From NCBI GenBank assembly GCA_039819565.1, contig JBCBRU010000540.1:1-6191 (forward strand): a DNA stretch of 6,191 bases, written 5' to 3'. This document shows positions 1 to 6,014 of the stretch, piece after piece. Each line of letters opens with the position of its first letter. Position 1 is the first letter of the stretch. The DNA is from JAHQVK01 sp039819565 (GTDB lineage Bacteria > Myxococcota > Kuafuiibacteriia > Kuafuiibacteriales > Kuafuiibacteriaceae). The position numbers and the translations under genes are program-made. Below the pieces are notes generated by a model. The model searched no databases and was not told the origin of the DNA. It saw nothing but the letters and a program-made list of their open reading frames with translations.

Positions 1-1
1 A

Positions 2-793
2 CTCCTCGGCGCGGGCCACTCCGTCGCGGTGTACAACCGAAGCGCTGCGCCCGCCGAGGCCTTGGCTGGGGAAGGGGCTCGCGTCGCGGACCATCCCCGC
101 GCGGCCGTGGAAGGCGCGGACCTGGTTCTGTCCTTCCTCACGGACGACGCGGCCTCGGAGGCCGTGTGGCTCAAGGGAGCCCATCCAGCTCGGGCGGGTC
201 TACGTCCCGGGGTCGCGATCTTGGAATCGAGCACCGTCACGGTGGGCTGGACCCAAGAGCTCGCAGGTCAGCTCGCTTCGACCGGAGCGGAGTTCGGGGA
301 CGCCCCCGTGGTGGGGAGCCGGCCCCAGGCGGAAGCGGGACAGCTGGTCTTCCTCGTCGGCGGGAGCGAGGGTCTCGTCGCACGACTCAGCCCTCTCGAG
401 GTCTGCGGAACCCTACGCCACGTCGGCCCCGTCGGCGCGGGGGCCACCCTCAAGCTTGGCGTCAACGCCCTCTTCGCCCAACAGGTCGCGGGGCTGTCCG
501 AGATCCTCGGGGCGCTCGAAAAGGCGGGCCTCGAGCGATCCGTGGCCGTCGAGCATCTGTCGACGATGGCCGTGACCAGTCCTGCGCTCAAAGGCATCGC
601 CGCCCTTATCGCAAAGGGTGCCTTTGCCCCTCTCTTTCCCGTAGACCTCGTGGAGAAGGACCTCGGCTACGCCCTGCGCCTCGGCGGCGACGCCCCGATG
701 ACCGAAGCGGCGCGGGGCGTCTTTCAGAAGGCGCAAGCGAGGGGGTGGGGAGATCTCAACATCAACGGCGTCGCGCGGCTCTATCTCGAATAG
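2..793 (+). CDS. NAD(P)-dependent beta-hydroxyacid dehydrogenase (3-hydroxyisobutyrate dehydrogenase/GLYR family), N-terminus cut off
   Basis: Soluble oxidoreductase that would oxidise a beta-hydroxyacid, or reduce the matching semialdehyde, with NAD(P). The reading frame is open from base 2 (LLGAGHSVAVYNRS), which is the end of the first Rossmann beta-alpha-beta unit. The GxGxxG loop and roughly 25 residues therefore lie before the window; the GTG at 29 is not the real start. Visible motifs are the substrate-loop equivalent DAPVVGSRPQAEAGQLVFLVGG-like stretch (bases about 299-361) and GAGATLKLGVN, whose Lys (452-454) and Asn match the family's catalytic Lys and conserved Asn. A C-terminal helical domain follows, with VEKDLGYAL and a second conserved Lys. 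The substrate loop reads GSRPQAEAG rather than the GG-x-x-GA of classical 3-hydroxyisobutyrate dehydrogenase, closer to the glyoxylate/succinic-semialdehyde reductase branch; this is my reading, and the substrate is unknown. The stop TAG lies two bases from the stop of the convergent barrel gene. Confidence 0.9.
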   Translation, partial: LLGAGHSVAVYNRSAAPAEALAGEGARVADHPRAAVEGADLVLSFLTDDAASEAVWLKGAHPARAGLRPGVAILESSTVTVGWTQELAGQLASTGAEFGDAPVVGSRPQAEAGQLVFLVGGSEGLVARLSPLEVCGTLRHVGPVGAGATLKLGVNALFAQQVAGLSEILGALEKAGLERSVAVEHLSTMAVTSPALKGIAALIAKGAFAPLFPVDLVEKDLGYALRLGGDAPMTEAARGVFQKAQARGWGDLNINGVARLYLE

Positions 794-795
794 GC

Positions 796-1419
796 TCAGC
801 GGGTGCTCGGCGGCTCCAGCAACTCGAACCCGAAGCCGAGAAGCAGTTCGAAGTGGCTGGTGACCCCATTGCCACCGGAGCCGGGGGGGTCGAGGGCGGC
901 CGAGATAATGTGACGCGCGTCGAGTCGTAGCTCGAAGACTTCCGTGAGAAGGAGAAGGGCCCCCAGGCCCCAGTGAGCCGCTGGGTCGAGGTCGTCCCCA
1001 AGCTCGGCCGACGCGGACTCCACACCCATGACGCCCGCTCCGAGAATGATGAAGGGCGTTACGATGGTGGTGGGATACCGAAGGATGGCTTGGCCACGGA
1101 ATGCGTAGAGCGTGGCGTCGCCCGCTCCCTGTGCGATCGACGCCGGGATCAAAGCGCCCTCGGCCTCGAAGCCCAGGTTGACCCAGGGCAAATAGGATAG
1201 CCTCAGGCCGAGCTCCGCGCTCGGCGAGCGAATCCTCTGGTGCGGCCCTCGTGGGTCATAGAGCTCGTGGTCGGCGTTGACGGCGAGAATCCCCCCGAAA
1301 GCCCCGAGGCTCAGACCCGTGTCCGGTCTGGTCAGACGAATAGACGACGCCACAGGCTCCGCCGGGGGAGCGGCGCTCGACGTGGCCGCGCTGAGGAGGA
1401 GACCCGCCGCGGAGATCAT
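796..1419 (-). CDS. Small outer-membrane beta-barrel-like protein, coupled to nuoN
   Basis: Predicted 207-residue exported protein. The N-terminus MISAAGLLLSAATSSAA is hydrophobic and small-residue rich, like a signal peptide h-region and cleavage site near residues 16-17. The rest alternates polar and apolar residues in strands separated by turns rich in Gly, Asp and Pro (for example residues 31-42, 59-80, 92-125, 141-160 and 180-200). It ends in an aromatic/hydrophobic strand, FELLLGFGFELLE. This resembles an 8-strand OmpA-type or OMP_b-brl barrel; specific function is unknown. The ATG at 1419 shares an ATGA with the nuoN stop, so translation is probably coupled to nuoN. The chosen start gives a signal peptide without a basic n-region. 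An in-frame GTG at 1473 would add 18 residues containing an Arg cluster and give a more classical signal peptide, at the cost of a 58-base overlap and no visible ribosome binding site. Confidence is high that the frame is coding and moderate on fold and start. Confidence 0.75.
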   Translation of the reverse strand: MISAAGLLLSAATSSAAPPAEPVASSIRLTRPDTGLSLGAFGGILAVNADHELYDPRGPHQRIRSPSAELGLRLSYLPWVNLGFEAEGALIPASIAQGAGDATLYAFRGQAILRYPTTIVTPFIILGAGVMGVESASAELGDDLDPAAHWGLGALLLLTEVFELRLDARHIISAALDPPGSGGNGVTSHFELLLGFGFELLEPPSTR

Positions 1420-2903
1420 TCTCCCACTGCGGCCGACAGAGCGCCTCCGGCGCTCTGCCCCACCCGAACCCACGGACTGGGAACCAGGCCGAGGAGCAAG
1501 GTAGCCAGCACCGCCGCGGCCAGGCCGAGGCCGAGCATCCGAGAAGGGTTCGCCTCGGGCAGAGGGCCGGGATCCGGCTGCTCCCGCATATAGAAGGCCA
1601 CGACAACCTTTAGATAGTAATAAACCCCGACGATCGAGCCCGCGACCCCCACCAGGGCGAGACCCACGTCGCCAGCTCGGAGGGCCGCGGAGAAGACGTA
1701 GAGCTTGCCAAAGAACCCTCCCGTGGGAGGCATGCCCGCCAGCGCCACCATGAACACGATCATCGCGAGACCGAGCCGGGGATACTTGAACCCGAGTCCG
1801 GCGAAGGCCCCGAAGCGCTCGGGGGCCGCCCCTCCTTCGGCCCGTTCGAGGTAGGTCAGAACGCCGAAGGCGCCGAGAGTCGTGAAGGTATACGCGCTCA
1901 GGTAGTAGAAGACCCCGCCAGCGGCGGTGGGTTCGCCTTTCACGGCGGCCACGATGCCGATGAGGAGATATCCCGCGTGGGAGATCGACGAGTAGGCGAG
2001 CATGCGTTTCACGCTCGTCTGAACCAGGGCCAGCGCGTTGCCCACCACGATGGTGACCGCCGCTAAGCCGGAGAGCAAACTCAAGCCGGCCGGGGAGGCC
2101 AGCGATGCGCCCCCCGCGTGGACCAGGCGCAGGAGAGCCATGAAGGCTCCGGCCTTCACCGCCACCGCCATGAAGCCGGTGATCGGAGTGGGGGCGCCTT
2201 CGTACACGTCGGGAGCCCACATATGAAAAGGCACCGCCGCCACCTTGAAAGCGAAACCCACGAAGACTAGAGCCAGTCCGAGAGGAAGAAGGTCGGCCGC
2301 CCCCGCGGCGGGCGTAGGGGCCGAGAGCGCCGCATAGCTCACCGCTCCGGTGGCCCCGTAGAGGAGCGCGATGCCGAACAGCAGGAAGCCCGTCGAGAAG
2401 GATCCGACGATAAAGTACTTGAGCGCCGCCTCGGAGGCGCGGGCGTCGTTCGCCCGCATGCCGGTGAGGGCATATACGGCGATCGACATCGTCTCGAGAC
2501 CGAGGAAAAACGTCATGAAGTCGGCCGCCATGACCATGACGTGAAGCCCCACCACTGAGATCAAGAGCAAGGCGTAGTATTCACCACTCTCTATGCGGGC
2601 GTGACGGGCATAGATAGGTGAAAGAAGGACGGCGACGAAGCCCGCCGCGCTCAACAGCACCGCGCCCGCTCGGGAGAAGTCATCATCGATGAGCGCTCCC
2701 GCGAGGAGCGCGCGGGGGTCGGCCCCCAGGCGTCCGAGGGAAGCCCCGACGGAGAGCGCCAAAACCAGAGCACACATTGGTGCGAGCCAGGTCGTCCGAG
2801 GGGGAAAGTCGGGGCCGCTCGCTACGGCGTCAGCGAGCAACACGGCCACCGCCGCCACCGCCAGCAGCAAGCTCGGACCGAGCGCGAGAAGATCTAGGAG
2901 CAC
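1416..2903 (-). CDS. nuoN: NADH-quinone oxidoreductase subunit N (complex I antiporter-like subunit)
   Basis: Inner-membrane proton-pumping subunit of respiratory complex I, 495 residues against about 485 in E. coli. It is hydrophobic throughout, with about 14 predicted helices. Recognisable blocks are FFLGLETMSIAVYALTG, with the conserved buried Glu at 137; FAFKVAAVPFHMWAPDVYEG, with Lys 220; VAVKAGAF, with Lys 250; VKRMLAYSSISHAGYLL around 298-314; and GMPPTGGFFGKLYVF, with Lys 400. These correspond to E. coli NuoN Glu133, Lys217, Lys247 and Lys395, so the proton path looks intact. I start it at GTG 2903, because this gives the typical N-terminus MLLDLLALGPSLLL. This GTG overlaps the nuoM stop by one base (TAGTG), with AGGGAG upstream. 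The frame stays open to 3047, but that extra part is polar and lies inside nuoM. The gene ends in a 4-base overlap with the barrel gene. Confidence 0.97.
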   Translation of the reverse strand: MLLDLLALGPSLLLAVAAVAVLLADAVASGPDFPPRTTWLAPMCALVLALSVGASLGRLGADPRALLAGALIDDDFSRAGAVLLSAAGFVAVLLSPIYARHARIESGEYYALLLISVVGLHVMVMAADFMTFFLGLETMSIAVYALTGMRANDARASEAALKYFIVGSFSTGFLLFGIALLYGATGAVSYAALSAPTPAAGAADLLPLGLALVFVGFAFKVAAVPFHMWAPDVYEGAPTPITGFMAVAVKAGAFMALLRLVHAGGASLASPAGLSLLSGLAAVTIVVGNALALVQTSVKRMLAYSSISHAGYLLIGIVAAVKGEPTAAGGVFYYLSAYTFTTLGAFGVLTYLERAEGGAAPERFGAFAGLGFKYPRLGLAMIVFMVALAGMPPTGGFFGKLYVFSAALRAGDVGLALVGVAGSIVGVYYYLKVVVAFYMREQPDPGPLPEANPSRMLGLGLAAAVLATLLLGLVPSPWVRVGQSAGGALSAAVGE

Positions 2904-4510
2904 TACTCGTGATCTCCCTGGTGGGGAACCACCGGCGCCGGCCCGTCCAGGCGTTGGCTCGGCAAGGTGTTCACCGCTGAACGATAGATGCCGCGGTCGG
3001 GACGGTAGGGCTGCCCGGTCCCCTGCTGATGGACCACCTGAATCCATCGATCGAGCGCGGGCCGAGCCGGGTCGAGAATGAGGCCCGGGTACAGGCCGAT
3101 CACGAGGGAAAAAGCGAGCAAGGTTCCCACCACGCCGAGCTCCCGGGCGTCGACGTCACGGAGGTTTTCGTTGGCGGGATTCTGAAGAGGACCGAAGAGA
3201 ACCTTCTGCACCATCCACAGGAGGTAGACGGCCGCCAGAATCACGCCCGCGGCCGCAATGACCGCCCAAAGCTGCTGGTCGGAGCCGGCCGTGAAGGTGC
3301 CGAGGAGCACCAAGAACTCCCCCGGGAAGCCCGACAGAGCAGGGAGCCCTGCGCTCGCCAAGGCTGCCGTCACGAGGAGAAACGCAAAGATGGGCATGCG
3401 GCTCGCGATGCCCCCGTAGTCGGCCAGCTTGCGGGTATGACGCTGCTCGTAGAGGACGCCGACGAGGAGAAAGAGAGCGGGCGTGCTGACGCCGTGGGCG
3501 ATCATGATGAACAACGCCCCCGAGACCCCTTCGTGGGTCAGTGCCGCCAAGCCCAGCATGCAGAAACCGAGATGGCTTATCGACGAGTAGGCCACGAGCT
3601 TCTTCATGTCGGGCTGAACCCAGGCCACGAGAGCCCCGTAGATGATGCCAACGACCCCGAGCGCTCCCAGGATGGGCAGGGCATCGACGGCCGCGGTCGG
3701 AAACATGGGAAACGCAAAGCGCACGAAGCCGTAGACGCCCAGCTTGAGGAGGACACCCGCGAGAATGACGGACCCTGGCGTGGGCGCTTCTACGTGCGCA
3801 TCCGGAAGCCAGGTGTGCACGGGAAACATGGGCACCTTGATCGCGAAGGCCAAGGCGAAGGCCCAAAACAGCCAACCCTCTTCGGCGGGATCGAACACTC
3901 GACGAGTAGCCTGACTCAAAGAGAAGTCCCAGCCGCCTCCGGGGAGGTTGGCGACATAGATGATCGCGACCAGCATCACCAACGAGCCCGCCATCGTGAA
4001 CACGAAGAACTTGAGCGCGGCGTAGACCCGGCGCTGCCCTCCCCAGACCCCAATGAGAAAATACATGGGGATGAGCATGGCCTCCCAAAACACGTAGAAG
4101 AGAAACAGATCCAGCGCGACGAAGGCGCCCAGCATCCCCGTCTCGAGCAACAGCATGGACAGAAGGAAGGCCTTCGGCCGTTCTGAAGTCGTCTTCCACG
4201 CCCCGATCAAGGTCAAGGGCATGAGGAACGAGGTCAGGAGAACCAGCGGTAAGGAGATGCCATCGACCCCGATGCGATACGCGATGCCCAATTCGGGTAC
4301 CCACGAGAGGACGGCGGTGGCTTGCATGCTGGACGTCGCGGGGTCGAAGCCCCACCAAAGTGCGATTGCGGCGGCGAAGTCGGCCAAGGTGATGCCGATG
4401 GCCGCGGCCTTCAGCGGGGTCGGGCTTCGGGCGGGGAGGAGCGCCAGAACGACCGCCCCCAACAAGGGCAGGAACACGACCGCGGTGAGCAGAGCCGCGG
4501 GTCCGGACAT
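2903..4510 (-). CDS. nuoM: NADH-quinone oxidoreductase subunit M (complex I antiporter-like subunit)
   Basis: Inner-membrane proton-pumping subunit of complex I, 535 residues against about 509 in E. coli. Signature blocks are FYVFWEAMLIPMYFLIGVWG, with Glu 143; FAIKVPMFPVHTWLPDAHVE, with Lys 225 and His 232; GVLLKLGVYGF, with Lys 256; KKLVAYSSISHLGF, with His 313; and LSGFPGEFLVLLG, with Glu 398. These match E. coli NuoM Glu144, Lys234, Lys265, His322 and Glu407, so it should be functional. It lacks the long C-terminal lateral helix that would mark NuoL. The last 45 or so residues form a polar, Pro- and Gln-containing tail after the final membrane helix. The ATG at 4510 gives MSGPAALLTAVVFLPLLGA, a normal NuoM start; an in-frame TTG five codons upstream is the alternative. 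No Shine-Dalgarno sequence precedes either. The frame is open to 4813 but upstream residues are not membrane-like. It is the first gene of the leftward block, with no nuoL upstream. Confidence 0.97.
   Translation of the reverse strand: MSGPAALLTAVVFLPLLGAVVLALLPARSPTPLKAAAIGITLADFAAAIALWWGFDPATSSMQATAVLSWVPELGIAYRIGVDGISLPLVLLTSFLMPLTLIGAWKTTSERPKAFLLSMLLLETGMLGAFVALDLFLFYVFWEAMLIPMYFLIGVWGGQRRVYAALKFFVFTMAGSLVMLVAIIYVANLPGGGWDFSLSQATRRVFDPAEEGWLFWAFALAFAIKVPMFPVHTWLPDAHVEAPTPGSVILAGVLLKLGVYGFVRFAFPMFPTAAVDALPILGALGVVGIIYGALVAWVQPDMKKLVAYSSISHLGFCMLGLAALTHEGVSGALFIMIAHGVSTPALFLLVGVLYEQRHTRKLADYGGIASRMPIFAFLLVTAALASAGLPALSGFPGEFLVLLGTFTAGSDQQLWAVIAAAGVILAAVYLLWMVQKVLFGPLQNPANENLRDVDARELGVVGTLLAFSLVIGLYPGLILDPARPALDRWIQVVHQQGTGQPYRPDRGIYRSAVNTLPSQRLDGPAPVVPHQGDHE
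2914..2919 (-). promoter_or_regulatory. Probable ribosome binding site of nuoN
   Basis: On the minus strand AGGGAG lies 10 bases before the GTG at 2903, inside the end of nuoM. It supports the GTG that overlaps the nuoM stop codon by one base over the longer in-frame alternatives. The spacing is slightly long, and reinitiation after nuoM termination may also contribute. Confidence 0.4.
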
Positions 4511-4606
4511 GGACAGGCGGTACAACGGTGCGTGTGGGCGGTCAACGGAGGCGGTGGCTCGGGCCGTGGATGGGGCGTCAGGCGCCGGAGCTGCTAGGCT
4601 CCTCGC
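4511..4606. promoter_or_regulatory. Divergent intergenic region between nuoM and the 246-residue protein gene
   Basis: These 96 bases separate two divergent start codons and so must hold the promoters for both directions, unless transcripts start inside the opposite genes. On the minus strand there is TTGACC (4545-4540), a good -35-like hexamer. The best -10 at normal spacing, TACCGC (4522-4517), is poor and would leave almost no leader before nuoM. On the plus strand I see only a GGCGCC palindrome (4581-4586) and a short GGCG/CGCC hairpin around it (4574-4577 with 4583-4586). Individual promoter elements are not assignable; only the location is supported. Confidence 0.35.
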
Positions 4607-5347
4607 GTGCCCCGAACGTCGGTGATGGTGCTCGTCATGGTGCCGGCTTTGGCCGCCGCCGTCTCGGAAGGTCGGGCCGCCGCCGCCGATTGTCAGGTCG
4701 CGGCGCCCGTCGGAGAGGACCAGATGCGAGCGCGGCTGTCCGAGATCGAATCGATCTTCGCTCGCCGCGAGCCCGAGATGCGTATCTGGTTCGGAAGCTT
4801 CGCAGCCCTCCACACGGTGATGGCGGGAGCCTCGGTGGCCCTCGCCGTGGACGAGGATGACCCAGACACGCGAGGGGCCGTGTGGATGGGGGCTGCGGGT
4901 TCGGCCCTAGCCCTCGTGACCTTGCTCGCAGCGCAGCCTCCCCTCCTTCGAGCCCGCGTCGACCTCGAGGGGTGGCCGGATGAGACGGAGGACGCTCTTC
5001 GGAGCAAGCTCGCCTTCGCGGAGGCACGACTTCGCAAGAGCGCGAAGGCAGCTCGTGGCTTGCGGTCGGCCTGGCCACGGATCCTCTCCGGTGTTTACTC
5101 CCTTGGCTCCGCGGCCTTCGTCTGGTTGGCCTTCGACCGCCCCCTCGGCGCCGTCCAACAGATGGGCGGCGGAATACTGATTGGGCAGGGGCGCATCAGT
5201 CTCCATCCGATCGGCATCGCCGAGGACTGGGAACAGTACGCCCAAACCTACGGAAGCTGCGACGGGGGGGCCATCGAGTCCGCCTCGACCCCGAGCTGGT
5301 CCTTCGCGCCCAGCCCCGGCGGACTCGGTCTCCAGGTCCGGTTCTAG
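4607..5347 (+). CDS. Exported or membrane protein of unknown function, 246 residues
   Basis: I do not recognise this family. The N-terminus MPRTSVMVLVMVPALAAAVS continues to AAAADCQ and looks like a signal peptide with cleavage near residues 26-28. The Cys at 29 follows Asp, so it is not a proper lipobox. Hydrophobic stretches at about 60-81, 90-110 and 157-176, with a weaker Gly-rich one at 183-194, could be membrane helices. Between the second and third is a charged, probably helical segment (124-155). The C-terminal part holds WEQYAQTYGSCDG and ends in GLGLQVRF. GTG 4607 is the earliest possible start, because an in-frame TAG sits at 4595; a TAGG (4595-4598) is the only, weak, ribosome binding site. 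The ATG at 4625 is an alternative that would shorten the signal sequence. It is divergent from nuoM and converges with the AT-rich gene downstream; no functional link to complex I is shown. Confidence 0.75.
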   Translation: MPRTSVMVLVMVPALAAAVSEGRAAAADCQVAAPVGEDQMRARLSEIESIFARREPEMRIWFGSFAALHTVMAGASVALAVDEDDPDTRGAVWMGAAGSALALVTLLAAQPPLLRARVDLEGWPDETEDALRSKLAFAEARLRKSAKAARGLRSAWPRILSGVYSLGSAAFVWLAFDRPLGAVQQMGGGILIGQGRISLHPIGIAEDWEQYAQTYGSCDGGAIESASTPSWSFAPSPGGLGLQVRF

Positions 5348-5477
5348 GCGCCGGCGTGCCACGGCTCGGGGCCACTGAGGGCCCGGTCGACCGCATCCGT
5401 TTGTGCGAAGCCCTCACACACCACCGCCGTGTTCACGCTGAACCAAGTCATCTCATCAGATAGTTATGGTCAGGAAC
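5348..5477. other. Intergenic region between convergent genes, weak hairpin
   Basis: These 130 bases lie between two convergent stop codons. The only structure I can point to is GGGCC (5369-5373) pairing with GGCCC (5380-5384) around a 6-base loop. It has no T tract on either side, so it is at best a weak terminator candidate. No coding frame, RNA gene or repeat is apparent. Base composition shifts here from GC-rich on the left to AT-richer on the right. Confidence 0.3.
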
Positions 5478-5990
5478 TCAGGGGTCTTCGATGTCCATAG
5501 GAGCACTCTTTGGCTCGTCAACGAATGTGATGTCCTGTTGATCAGAAAGCAACTCTTCAAGTATCCCTTCGAGGCGTCTCCTTTCGACTTCGGGGCTGAT
5601 GCGTCCAAAAGCCCTTAGGAAGATCGACTTCACGTAGAAGAAAGGTATCTCCGCGACGACAAATATCGTCCATGTTATGTCTGCCAAAGTAATAGGTCCT
5701 TCGGCCTCTGGAGTCTCCCAGGCTTCGGGGCTCAGAATCGATCCACAGCCAATCCATAGCAAAAAGTTGCGGCGTGAGCACATCACGCACCATCCAAAAT
5801 CCTCTGCAATGACCTCCGCTTCGGGATATCCTAGCGTCTTGATCTCTTGGCAGATCCACTCAGCCAGGCTTTTTCCAAAGCAGCCTGGATTCGTGAATTC
5901 CTCCTCATTTGGAACAAGTGCGAATCGTTCAGCAGTAAAGTATCTTTGTTTCATGGCCTCGCTTCTCTCTTCTAGCTCGATGCGACCCAT
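5478..5990 (-). CDS. Small cysteine-containing protein of unknown function, AT-rich, probably acquired
   Basis: Predicted 170 residues. Motif-like blocks are FTNPGCFGKSLAEW (32-45), VIAEDFGWCVM (60-70) and LLWIGCGS (77-84). They hold Cys 37, 47, 68, 71 and 82. A hydrophobic segment, TWTIFVVAEIPFFYVKSIF, lies at about 107-125, and a charged helix (132-152) leads to an acidic end, MDIEDP. The pattern reminds me of a small uncharacterised family scattered in Proteobacteria, but I cannot name it or give a function. The hydrophobic segment could be a buried strand and helix rather than a membrane anchor. Composition is unlike the neighbours: three rows between 5521 and 5700 have 28, 31 and 26 G/C of 60. 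For the start, ATG 5990 has AGGAG only 3 bases upstream. ATG 5954, giving MKQRYFTAERF and 158 residues, has only a weak purine run and is the main alternative. It follows the SDR gene on the same strand after 24 bases, so cotranscription is possible. Confidence 0.8.
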   Translation of the reverse strand: MGRIELEERSEAMKQRYFTAERFALVPNEEEFTNPGCFGKSLAEWICQEIKTLGYPEAEVIAEDFGWCVMCSRRNFLLWIGCGSILSPEAWETPEAEGPITLADITWTIFVVAEIPFFYVKSIFLRAFGRISPEVERRRLEGILEELLSDQQDITFVDEPKSAPMDIEDP

Positions 5991-5993
5991 CAA

Positions 5994-5998
5994 CTCCT
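5994..5998 (-). promoter_or_regulatory. Shine-Dalgarno candidate for the AT-rich gene
   Basis: Minus-strand AGGAG lies 3 bases before ATG 5990 and within the 24-base gap after the SDR stop. The spacing is shorter than usual, so it supports but does not prove the longer start; it is too far (39 bases) to serve the ATG at 5954. Confidence 0.35.
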
Positions 5999-6014
5999 GA
6001 CTCTTCTCTCCGAT

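Noticed and set aside
166..930. Plus-strand frame overlapping the dehydrogenase and barrel genes
   Set aside because: Arg/Pro/Gly-rich product with no motif; it is a shadow of the dehydrogenase frame, which carries catalytic motifs.
1420..2220. Long N-terminal extension of the barrel gene frame through nuoN
   Set aside because: The extra residues are Arg/Gly-rich shadow sequence overlapping nuoN in another frame; the true protein begins near 1419 or at most 1473.
3029..4186. Long plus-strand open frame (385 codons) antisense to nuoM
   Set aside because: Its product is a charged, low-complexity string rich in Glu, Arg, His and Gly, typical of the reverse frame of a GC-rich membrane protein gene; nuoM on the other strand has strong family motifs.
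3156..4358. 400-codon minus-strand frame inside nuoM
   Set aside because: Out-of-frame shadow of nuoM with Arg/Gly/His-rich product and no recognisable motif.
4511..4813. Upstream extension of the nuoM frame
   Set aside because: Product is not membrane-like, lies over the divergent gene, and the ATG at 4510 gives a normal NuoM N-terminus.
4635..5362. Several minus-strand frames opposite the 246-residue protein gene
   Set aside because: Arg/Pro/Ser-rich products without signal peptides or motifs; the plus-strand frame has a signal-peptide-like start and coherent hydrophobic segments.
5367..5386. Rho-independent terminator between the convergent genes
   Set aside because: Only a 5-bp stem and no T tract on either strand, so I list it as a weak hairpin and not as a terminator.
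5677..6000. Plus-strand frame opposite the AT-rich gene
   Set aside because: No ribosome binding site or motif; the minus-strand frame has ordered NPGC, EDFGWC and WIGC blocks.
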